DNA of 64,000 bases from Oribacterium sp. P6A1 (lineage in GTDB: Bacteria > Bacillota > Clostridia > Lachnospirales > Lachnospiraceae): positions 62,001 to 126,000 of the forward strand of contig NZ_JNKO01000009.1 of NCBI RefSeq assembly GCF_000702885.1, in the 5' to 3' direction. Every line of letters starts with the position of its first letter. The first letter of the stretch is position 1. Under the pieces are notes generated by a model. It had not been told where the DNA came from, made no database searches, and saw only the letters and a program-made list of their open reading frames with translations. Shown in pieces: positions 54,650-61,835 of the stretch. Position numbers and translations under genes: made by a program.

Positions 54650-55894
54650 TTATGCTATGTTGGCTGCCTTTGCCTTCTGCATCTCATCAGAATGCTCTGA
54701 GATACCGTGCTTCTCTGCATATCCTGTAAGGATAAGTGTAAGAGCGCCGTCACCTGTTACGTTGCAGGCTGTTCCGAAGGAATCCTGAAGTGCGAAGATA
54801 GTGAGCATAAGTGCGGTTCCTGTCTCATCAAATCCAAGTACGCTGATGATAAGACCGAGAGAAGCCATAACAGTTCCGCCTGGAACTCCGGGAGCTCCGA
54901 TAGCGAATACTCCGAGAAGCAGACAGAAAATGATCATCTTTGATACAGGCGGGAACTCACCATAGAGCATCTTAGAAACTGCCATTACGAAGAAGGTCTC
55001 TGTCATAACGGATCCGCAAAGATGGATGTTTGCAAAAAGCGGAATACCGAAGCTTACCATATCATCACGAAGTGTAGGCTCTGACTTCTTTGCGCACTGA
55101 AGTGCAACTGAAAGAGTAGCTGCTGAAGACATGGTACCAACTGCTGTCATGTAAGCAGGACCGTAATTTTTCAGGATGTTCATGGAATTTCTGCCTGAAT
55201 AAGCACCTGCGATTCCGTAAAGCAGTGCAAGCCAGATATAGTGTCCTATCATTACGATGATAATGATTGCAAGGAAGATAGGAAGCTGCTTTGTAATGGA
55301 ACCTTCGTATGCAAGTGTACAGAATGTTGTTCCGATAAGGACAGGAAGTACAGGAATAACAAACTTTGTAACTATGCTGAGAACGATGCTCTGGAATTCC
55401 TCAAGGATACCTGTTATATACTTGCTTGAATTCCATGCTGCTGCAAGTCCTACAAGTACTGAGAAGAACAGGGCTGACATTACAGGCATGATCTGTGGAA
55501 TATCAAGTGCGAATACCGGTGAAGGTATCTCCTTAAGTCCGTCAACCTCAGGATTGATAGCCATGTGAGGCAGGATAGTGTAACCTGCTGTTGTAGCAAA
55601 AAATGCAGCACCTATGGATGATACATAAGCGATGCAGAGTGCAACCATAAGCATTCTGGAAGCATTATTTCCAAGTCTTGTGATTGATGGTGCAATGAAT
55701 CCGATGATGATAAGCGGTACACAGAAGCTGATAAACTGTCCTACAATGTACTTAACGCAAACAAGTACATTAAGGACTGCCTGTGAAGCTGCGCTGCCAT
55801 CACTTGAATTCAGAATAAGACCTACGACAATACCTATCGCAAGCGCGCACAATAGTTTAAATGGTAAACTGTGAATAAAGCCTTTCTTTTCCAT
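54650..55894 (-). CDS. Dicarboxylate/amino acid:cation symporter (DAACS family, paralogue)
   Basis: Second DAACS symporter (414 residues), paralogous to the one at 905-2125: GTMSSAATLSVALQCA (HP1) and LQDSFGTACNVTGDGALTLIL near the C-terminus. Eight helices plus two re-entrant loops. No metabolic gene is adjacent, so the substrate is unknown. ATG 55894 has GGAGG upstream. Confidence 0.88.
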   Translation of the reverse strand: MEKKGFIHSLPFKLLCALAIGIVVGLILNSSDGSAASQAVLNVLVCVKYIVGQFISFCVPLIIIGFIAPSITRLGNNASRMLMVALCIAYVSSIGAAFFATTAGYTILPHMAINPEVDGLKEIPSPVFALDIPQIMPVMSALFFSVLVGLAAAWNSSKYITGILEEFQSIVLSIVTKFVIPVLPVLIGTTFCTLAYEGSITKQLPIFLAIIIIVMIGHYIWLALLYGIAGAYSGRNSMNILKNYGPAYMTAVGTMSSAATLSVALQCAKKSEPTLRDDMVSFGIPLFANIHLCGSVMTETFFVMAVSKMLYGEFPPVSKMIIFCLLLGVFAIGAPGVPGGTVMASLGLIISVLGFDETGTALMLTIFALQDSFGTACNVTGDGALTLILTGYAEKHGISEHSDEMQKAKAANIA

Positions 55895-56229
55895 CCCCTT
55901 AATCCTCCGTTAAAAAAGTTATTTGGCTTTAATGCCAGACCCTTCATGAACCTGCCGCTTACTTTGGAAACGCCATCCATAATAATTCACTTTCCAAAAA
56001 ACGGCATCAATTGCAGGATCTGCCACGTACTTTATGTGAGCCGATTACCAGGCCATCCTTGGATTTTTCATCCCTCCGGTCATCGGATCATATACGTATT
56101 AAATACATTTCCATCTATATATATTTTAATAAATTATGCGACTTATATCTATATCGAATAACAAAAATAAACTATATTCCCCGAAAGACATATTTCCTGT
56201 CTTTTTATCCCTTGAATGAGATGATGTCT
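55895..56229 (-). promoter_or_regulatory. Long leader of the second DAACS symporter
   Basis: No gene. On the minus strand there is an 8-bp stem TTTGGAAA / TTTCCAAA (55963-55970 with 55991-55998) and a smaller TGGC/GCCA hairpin near 55925-55937, then the ribosome binding site. AT-rich sequence at 56095-56180 suggests a promoter. Possible cis-regulatory leader, class unknown. Confidence 0.35.
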
Positions 56230-56868
56230 TTACATCACCTTAGGAAGATTCCACTCATACCTCATGGCCAGGTATCTCAGTATAACGATGACAACGAATC
56301 CTGAGATGACAGAGATGCTCTCATCAGAAGTGACACCGAATACAAAAGCCATTAGTATGCCCCCTGCAATTGAAGCCACGGCATAAACATGCTTTCTGAG
56401 TATGTCCGGCATCTGGTTTGCCATGATATCACGAAGTGCTCCGCCACCTACACCTGTTATAAATCCAAGAAAAACTATAAGGAAAATATTGTCTCTGTGA
56501 CCGGCTTCAATACCTATCCATATTCCATCTGCAGTAAATGCAGCAAGCCCCAGGGTGTCAAACCAGAAAACCAGTGTATCGTACCACCTGACAATCTTTT
56601 CAGGTATATGCTTATGCATGGAGAGCCAGATAAACATTACATTGGCAACAAAAAAAGCTATGCCTACATAGAAAGGATTCCTAAAGGCCCTCGGCGGAAT
56701 GTCTCCAATGATGATATCCCTGAGTATTCCGCCGCCGCAGGCTGTAGTGATGGCAAGAATGTTTATTCCGAAAATATCCATCTTCTTTTTAACGCCTAAA
56801 AAGGCACCGGATATAGCAAAGGCAATAGTACCAACAAGGTCCATTAAACCAAGGATAGTGGTATCCAT
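56230..56868 (-). CDS. TRIC cation channel family protein (YicG/UPF0126-like)
   Basis: Membrane protein of 212 residues with seven helices in two related halves: GTIAFAISGAFLGVKKKMDI with DIFG and GGGILRDIIIGDIPP in the first half, GVGGGALRDIMANQMPDI in the second. Prokaryotic TRIC channels are trimeric K+ channels; some members have been linked to glycine or amino acid transport. ATG 56868 follows GGAGG. There is no room for a promoter after the hairpin at 56885-56923, so it depends on upstream transcription. Confidence 0.85.
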   Translation of the reverse strand: MDTTILGLMDLVGTIAFAISGAFLGVKKKMDIFGINILAITTACGGGILRDIIIGDIPPRAFRNPFYVGIAFFVANVMFIWLSMHKHIPEKIVRWYDTLVFWFDTLGLAAFTADGIWIGIEAGHRDNIFLIVFLGFITGVGGGALRDIMANQMPDILRKHVYAVASIAGGILMAFVFGVTSDESISVISGFVVIVILRYLAMRYEWNLPKVM

Positions 56869-56884
56869 GATTTTTTCCTCCGAT

Positions 56885-56923
56885 AAAAAAGCCCATCACA
56901 CCGCGATAATCACGATTTGATGG
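56885..56923 (-). terminator. Terminator/attenuator hairpin just before the TRIC ribosome binding site
   Basis: On the minus strand CCATCA (56923-56918) pairs with TGATGG (56898-56893), with an inner ATCGTG / CGCGGT stem, followed by GC and six T residues; it ends three bases before the GGAGG of the TRIC gene. It should terminate most transcripts unless prevented. Confidence 0.7.
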
Positions 56924-56938
56924 TCGAATTAGTGATTT

Positions 56939-57051
56939 AATGATATAAGTGTCAATAGTCGATATGGTACCGCTTCGCGCTTTGCGCTCACGCGTTCCTC
57001 CTACTTTTGTGCAAGCACACGTGGGAGAATACTTATGACACTTATATCATT
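56939..57051. repeat. Nested-palindrome intergenic repeat, copy 3 (long, with terminal inverted repeats)
   Basis: Perfect 16-bp terminal inverted repeats AATGATATAAGTGTCA (56939-56954 and 57036-57051). Inside are GCGC TTT GCGC and TTGTGC AA GCACA hairpins, the cores of copies 1 and 2. It fills the gap between the cysteine desulfidase and TRIC genes. No coding potential; no clear target duplication was seen. Confidence 0.65.
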
Positions 57052-57080
57052 TTATGCTCATCGTGAAAATAAATTGCAGT

Positions 57081-58346
57081 TTAGTTTCCAAGCATGATAT
57101 TCAGAATTTCTTCATCGGTTGAACGCATGCCTTCTCTTCCCATTCGGCCCACTCTTGCAATAGTATCTTCGATGTCACCTACAACAAGACCTTCGCCGTC
57201 CTTAAAATTAAGCTTGTTCACCGCAAGATCATATGCCAGGAAACCCATGGAGATAGAAGCTGCAATCTTTGCGGCGCAAGATGACTTGGCTCCGTCGCAG
57301 ACCATTCCTCCGATTGTAGATATAGAGTTTACAATTATGTTACCAAGAACCTCAAGAGGCTGTCCCTCTATGTAGGCTATACCCGACACGGCAGCACAGC
57401 CGGCACAGGTAGCACCGCAATAAGCTGAAAGATCACCTATATACTTCTTCTGAAGAAGCGCCATAAGGTCTGCAAATGCAAGTCCTCTTATGAGCTGCTC
57501 TTTGCTGATGCCTTTTTCTTTGGCATAAACAATAATAGGAACACTGATGGCGATACTCTGATTTCCTGAACCTGAATTGATTACCACAGGAAGAGCGCAG
57601 CCGTTCATTCGCGCATCACTGCCTGCTGCCGCATAAGCAACAGCCTTAAAGCGGTAATCATTCTCTCCATACATCTTTATGTACTGTCGTCCGATTTCGG
57701 AACCATAAGGATTTCTGATTCCTTCTTCCGCGATTTTAATATTGCATTCAATCTGTCTCTCGATAAGTTCGTGAACATCCTTCATATCGAAACAGTTTAC
57801 GAACTCATAAATTGACTTCAGATTAAGAATGGAATTGTCGTTCTTAAGAAGATTGAGAGAAGGATTAGAAACAAGAACTTCACCATTCTTCTCGATTCTT
57901 GTTATATAAGTATGCTTCTCGGAAATCTCAACCAAAGCGCTGTCAGAACCTGCAAAAACCTCTGCTCTGATGTAAAGATTGTCCTTGCCGGTGACAAGAT
58001 GGCAGTGGCAGAGATCCTGTTTAAGAAGACCGTCAAGCTGTGCTATCTCATCTTCTGTAACCTTGCTGACTACTTCAAGTTCCAATGAAGGATCACCGAA
58101 GGCCGCTCCAAGAATTGATGCAACCTCAAGTCCTCTTCTTCCTCCGGAATTAGGAACTGTAACAGCTTTAACATTTTTAATGATGTTGCCGCTGCAGTAA
58201 AGCTCAATCCTTTCAGGCATTCTTCCCAGAACTTCACGTGCCTTGGCATTGGCATATGCAACAGCGATAGGCTCGGTACATCCCATGGCAAGTCTGAGTT
58301 CTGCTGTAAGTAATGTTATAAAAGAATCATATATCTTTTTTTCCAT
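57081..58346 (-). CDS. cyuA: L-cysteine desulfidase-like protein (CyuA/UPF0597)
   Basis: Cytoplasmic Fe-S enzyme of 421 residues related to the serine dehydratase alpha chain. Family members break L-cysteine into pyruvate, ammonia and sulfide. Conserved Cys occur in GCTEP (Cys 23), CAGC (about 314-317) and CDGAKSSC (about 350-357), which should supply the 4Fe-4S ligands. The start is ATG 58346: the apparent upstream GTG at 58358 overlaps the GGAGG site itself. Lies downstream of a permease and a class I amidotransferase-like hydrolase in one operon, an arrangement that fits import and degradation of cysteine or a cysteine-containing gamma-glutamyl compound (inference). Confidence 0.85.
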   Translation of the reverse strand: MEKKIYDSFITLLTAELRLAMGCTEPIAVAYANAKAREVLGRMPERIELYCSGNIIKNVKAVTVPNSGGRRGLEVASILGAAFGDPSLELEVVSKVTEDEIAQLDGLLKQDLCHCHLVTGKDNLYIRAEVFAGSDSALVEISEKHTYITRIEKNGEVLVSNPSLNLLKNDNSILNLKSIYEFVNCFDMKDVHELIERQIECNIKIAEEGIRNPYGSEIGRQYIKMYGENDYRFKAVAYAAAGSDARMNGCALPVVINSGSGNQSIAISVPIIVYAKEKGISKEQLIRGLAFADLMALLQKKYIGDLSAYCGATCAGCAAVSGIAYIEGQPLEVLGNIIVNSISTIGGMVCDGAKSSCAAKIAASISMGFLAYDLAVNKLNFKDGEGLVVGDIEDTIARVGRMGREGMRSTDEEILNIMLGN

Positions 58347-58454
58347 TTTTTCCTCCACTGGTCAGACAACTTCAAAATATTCATTATCCCATTAGATTTA
58401 ATCATTTGAACAGCTGACGCAATATATGTTTCATTCTTGATTTTTGTTTAAGGG

Positions 58455-58497
58455 GAGCGTCGGCCTAAAAGATTTATTCTCCTAATACCGACGCTTA
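58455..58497 (-). other. Inverted repeat between permease and cyuA genes
   Basis: AGCGTCGG (58457-58464) and CCGACGCT (58487-58494) form an 8-bp stem with a 22-base loop, followed by TTATATCA, the end sequence of the nested-palindrome family; possibly a degenerate fourth copy or a processing site. Confidence 0.4.
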
Positions 58498-58513
58498 TAT
58501 CAGTGATTTGGAA

Positions 58514-59896
58514 TTATTTCTGTTTCTTTGCGTAGAAGTAAACAAAGATAGGGATAATTACATATCCTATGATCATTGATACTATTGCAAAGTAGTTAAG
58601 ACTTGTACCGGTTTCTGTTGTGGTTGAGAAGCTTCCAGCCCAGTTGAACTTGAAAAGAAGAAGTGCTGTAAGTACAAGTGAAAGTACAGAAACCACAACG
58701 TCAGTTGTGAAGTTCTTCTTAGCTGTCTCTACTGTAGGATTCTTGGTCTTTCCGTAGAAGAACATGATAACCGCGATAGGTACGAGAATGAACTGTACGA
58801 AACGAGCAATGGTTGAAATGATCATGATACCCTTCATGTCATAAGCAAATGCCATAGGGATAACGATTGCAAACAATGTTGTAATGATGAAGGCATTAAC
58901 AGGGATATCCTTTGCATTTCTCTTTGCAAATACTGCAGGAACCTGCTTTCTGTGAGCCATAGCCTCAAGAAGTCTCGGTGTGTGGAATGAAGAAGCTACA
59001 TTGATACCGAACATTGATACGAAGGCACCGATGACAACGATATTCTTTATAAGAGGATTCTGGAAAACATCTGCAAGAACAACTACGGATGAACTTGTTA
59101 CCATAGCAACAGGATCGATCATCATGGCTGTGAGAATGATTCCGAAGTAGATTGCTGCAACGATACCGATAGCAACAGGAATAGCTCTCGGAAGATTTTT
59201 CTCCGGCTCTTCCATGTCTTCTGCTCCGCTGGCAACACTCTCAAATCCTGTGAATGCATAGAAAGCTGCAACAAGTGCTGTTACGAAGTTGGTTGTTGTC
59301 ATCTCAGGTACAATCTTGATGCCGTCAGCATTAACAAGAGCATCTACTTCCGCCATGTGGTTTCCTGTCATCATGGCAATGACTATGCCTGCGAAAATTG
59401 CGATAACAAGAGCAACACACTTGCCGATGGTTGAAAGGTTGGAAACCAGTGAGAAGATCTTTGTTCCCATAACGTTTACAATGAAGAGAACAATCATGAG
59501 AATGATAAATCCTACAGTCTGCATGCCGAAGGTAATATCAGCTGACTGATATCCAAGAATCTGGAATGCTGTTTTGATAACTCCGGTTGCCATAACGCCC
59601 CAGGCGATACTTGCAGAAACGAATCTTGTGATTCCTACATAGAGACCTGCATCGTCTCCGAAAGCAGTTCTTACATAAGCGTAAGCCGCCCCACTCTCAC
59701 GGGTGTACTTACTCGCGCTTGCAAAGGTAAGGGCAAGGATTACTGCGAATACTGCAGCGCATATATAAATGAAAGGTGCCATACTTCCTGACTGCTTCGC
59801 AACTCCGCCCGGTGACAGGAAGATACCTGTTCCGATGATTGAGTTGATGGTCAGCATGACTATGGACCAGAATTTAAGTTTTGCTTTTTGTTCCAT
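58514..59896 (-). CDS. APC-superfamily amino acid permease
   Basis: Membrane transporter of 460 residues with 12 predicted helices. Helix I has the APC signature NSIIGTGIFLSPGG (about residues 18-31) and helix VI the AFYAFTGFESVASGAEDMEEPEKNLP pattern split as FYAFTGFESVASGAEDM. Substrate unknown; with CyuA and a gamma-glutamyl hydrolase beside it, a cysteine-related or gamma-glutamyl amino acid is a reasonable guess. ATG 59896 has AAGGAGAT; 39 bases after the upstream gene. Confidence 0.88.
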   Translation of the reverse strand: MEQKAKLKFWSIVMLTINSIIGTGIFLSPGGVAKQSGSMAPFIYICAAVFAVILALTFASASKYTRESGAAYAYVRTAFGDDAGLYVGITRFVSASIAWGVMATGVIKTAFQILGYQSADITFGMQTVGFIILMIVLFIVNVMGTKIFSLVSNLSTIGKCVALVIAIFAGIVIAMMTGNHMAEVDALVNADGIKIVPEMTTTNFVTALVAAFYAFTGFESVASGAEDMEEPEKNLPRAIPVAIGIVAAIYFGIILTAMMIDPVAMVTSSSVVVLADVFQNPLIKNIVVIGAFVSMFGINVASSFHTPRLLEAMAHRKQVPAVFAKRNAKDIPVNAFIITTLFAIVIPMAFAYDMKGIMIISTIARFVQFILVPIAVIMFFYGKTKNPTVETAKKNFTTDVVVSVLSLVLTALLLFKFNWAGSFSTTTETGTSLNYFAIVSMIIGYVIIPIFVYFYAKKQK

Positions 59897-59935
59897 GACT
59901 ATCTCCTTGAAATATTTCTATACTATCGGATTGAG

Positions 59936-60658
59936 TTATCTGCACTGATCAACCAGCGCCTTGAAAAGATTGAGCATGTGCTCGTTTGTTGCGTGCATCA
60001 TCTCAGGATGCCACTGCACTGCCACGATAAATTTTGCAGTTTTATGCTCAAGACCCTCGATTGCGCCGTCCGGAGCTGTTGCTGCAACTGTAAAATCCTC
60101 TCCTACGCTCTTTATCACCTGATGGTGGAAAGAATTAACCGCTATACGGTTTTCTCCGAAAATCTTATGAAGTTTTGTTCCTTCGGCAATGTTTACATGA
60201 TGACTTGGCATGTCCGGGGTATGTCCCTGATTATGCTTCAAAGCATTGTCCATCTCACTTAGATCCTGATACAGCTTTCCCCCCTCTGCTGTTGCTATGA
60301 TCTGTGAACCTCTGCAGATTCCGAGAACAGGCATATCCTTTTCCTTTGCTTCTCTGTAAAGAGCATAATCAAATTCATCACGCTCAGGACAAACACCCCC
60401 AAGTCCACGATGAGGCTCTTCTCCGTAATTTAAAGGGTAAACATCCTGTCCACCTGAGAGAATCAATCCATCGCAGAGAGAAAGCGCTGTTGAGACCGCT
60501 TCCTTATCTCCGGACATGGGTATCATGATAGGGATTCCTCCTGCTGCAAGAACTGATCTTACATAATCCCTGTTCACATAAGATCTATGATATCCTGGAA
60601 ACATACCACCTTCATCGATGATGATACTGGTGGAGATTCCGATAATTGGTCTGTTCAC
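59936..60658 (-). CDS. Class I glutamine amidotransferase-like gamma-glutamyl hydrolase (PuuD-like)
   Basis: Cytoplasmic enzyme of 240 residues. The nucleophile Cys is in VLGICRGSQII (about 108-118), and the His-Glu pair in QWHPEMM (about 219-225), the catalytic triad of the gamma-glutamyl-GABA hydrolase family. Relatives cleave gamma-glutamyl bonds in gamma-Glu-GABA and similar amides. The start is GTG 60658, eight bases after AAAGGAG; the TTG at 60676 would put that site inside the gene. First gene of the hydrolase-permease-cyuA-TRIC operon; its promoter is described at 60775. Confidence 0.85.
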   Translation of the reverse strand: MNRPIIGISTSIIIDEGGMFPGYHRSYVNRDYVRSVLAAGGIPIMIPMSGDKEAVSTALSLCDGLILSGGQDVYPLNYGEEPHRGLGGVCPERDEFDYALYREAKEKDMPVLGICRGSQIIATAEGGKLYQDLSEMDNALKHNQGHTPDMPSHHVNIAEGTKLHKIFGENRIAVNSFHHQVIKSVGEDFTVAATAPDGAIEGLEHKTAKFIVAVQWHPEMMHATNEHMLNLFKALVDQCR

Positions 60659-60774
60659 TTTGTTGTCTCCTTTCAACTTTTCAGGTGAAGTTTAGTTTTA
60701 TCCATCAGTTTACCAACGGATAACGGCTTGTGTTCTTACTAAACCGACCTTTGTGTTCGCCAATATTTACATGT

Positions 60775-60803
60775 AGTGTATCAGAATAAAAACAGCATGA
60801 CAA
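60775..60803 (-). promoter_or_regulatory. Promoter of the gamma-glutamyl hydrolase-permease-cyuA operon
   Basis: On the minus strand TTGTCA (60803-60798, -35) and TACACT (60780-60775, -10) at an ideal 17-base spacing, about 115 bases before the GTG start. The -35 box is part of palindrome 60798-60813. Confidence 0.6.
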
Positions 60804-60860
60804 AAATATGTCAGTTTCTCCGCATGAAACTTTTTCATGAAAAGTATCGTCAAAATTGAC
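60798..60860. promoter_or_regulatory. Array of three palindromes, candidate operators
   Basis: TGACA N6 TGTCA (60798-60813), CATGAAA CTT TTTCATG (60823-60839, perfect) and GTCAA AA TTGAC (60849-60860). Centres are spaced about 24-25 bases apart, and the first covers the -35 box of the divergent operon. Likely targets of the XRE regulator encoded at 61022 or of another factor. Confidence 0.45.
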
Positions 60861-60944
60861 AAATCAACTTTATAAGGCTATCATTTTACTTAATGCTTAC
60901 ACAATTATAAAAAAACCGTGAATTGTTCAATTTTAATGAAACAT

Positions 60945-60960
60945 TGTGACACCTTTCACA
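60945..60960. promoter_or_regulatory. CRP/FNR-like site upstream of the XRE gene
   Basis: TGTGA N6 TCACA, a perfect match to the half-site layout of the CRP consensus, 62 bases before the XRE start. A smaller TGAA TTG TTCA palindrome lies at 60919-60929. Confidence 0.4.
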
Positions 60961-61021
60961 TGATTTGTGTCAGGTTCCGTAGTACAGCAACTAACTTAAT
61001 TTGGGGAAAGGCTCATAAAGA

Positions 61022-61729
61022 ATGCAGGAAGTACTTTCAGATATAGGCGATAAAATCAGATTGTACAGAAAGAAACAAAAGATGACTCTGGACGATTTGG
61101 CAAAAAACATATGTAAAAGCAAGGCCACTGTGTCCAAATATGAAAAAGGGGAGATATCTATCGACATCTCCACACTATATGATATTGCAAATGCCCTGGA
61201 TGTAAACATTGAACAGCTTCTCTACGAAAAGCCTGTGCATAATAATGAATACAGAGGAAGCAAAATCCCGCATTTTTTCAGGGATCTCACACATTTCTAC
61301 GGATACTGGTATGACGGACGTTCCAATTCTGTTCTGCGAATGCGTTTCGATGTGAGTCATTCGGACGTTGATAATCAACAGAAGCTCATGGGATACCTGA
61401 ATTTTTCAGACTACGACCACTACCCTGTCTGTGAAAACACCTATTACGGTACCATAGAGCATTTTGATGCCTTAAGCAATGTTCAGCTTATAAATAAACA
61501 TTTTCCATTGGAGAAGGTCAGTATACAGATTCTCGCCACATCCCTGGATTTCACCTACAAGTGGGGACTCTGGCAGGGACTTTCCACGAGACCCCTTATG
61601 CCCATGGCAACAAAGATGATCATCTGCCATGAGCGTATGAAGGAAGACGAAGAACTCATCAATATGCTTAAGATATCAAAAGAGGATATACGACTGTTAA
61701 AGCACTACAATATGTTGACAGTACTGTGA
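61022..61729 (+). CDS. XRE-family helix-turn-helix transcriptional regulator
   Basis: DNA-binding regulator of 235 residues: an XRE-type HTH (about residues 8-61, LYRKKQKMTLDDLAKNIC and STVSKYEKGE-like KATVSKYEKGEI) and a 160-residue C-terminal domain rich in aromatic residues that I do not recognise, probably ligand binding. Divergent from the cysteine operon, with several palindromes in the shared spacer, so it probably controls that operon and perhaps itself. ATG 61022 with GGGGAAAGG upstream. Confidence 0.85.
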   Translation: MQEVLSDIGDKIRLYRKKQKMTLDDLAKNICKSKATVSKYEKGEISIDISTLYDIANALDVNIEQLLYEKPVHNNEYRGSKIPHFFRDLTHFYGYWYDGRSNSVLRMRFDVSHSDVDNQQKLMGYLNFSDYDHYPVCENTYYGTIEHFDALSNVQLINKHFPLEKVSIQILATSLDFTYKWGLWQGLSTRPLMPMATKMIICHERMKEDEELINMLKISKEDIRLLKHYNMLTVL

Positions 61730-61835
61730 CAGACAGCCTGCGATATGCCTGTAAATATGAGTTTCTGCCATGCTCCCCTCGCCCCAAATAAATAATAATC
61801 ATATGAGTACGATATGAGCTTAAAGGGATTATTTC

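Noticed and set aside
56939-57051. Insertion sequence with transposase
   Set aside because: The element has inverted ends but no coding capacity and no adjacent transposase; kept only as a repeat.
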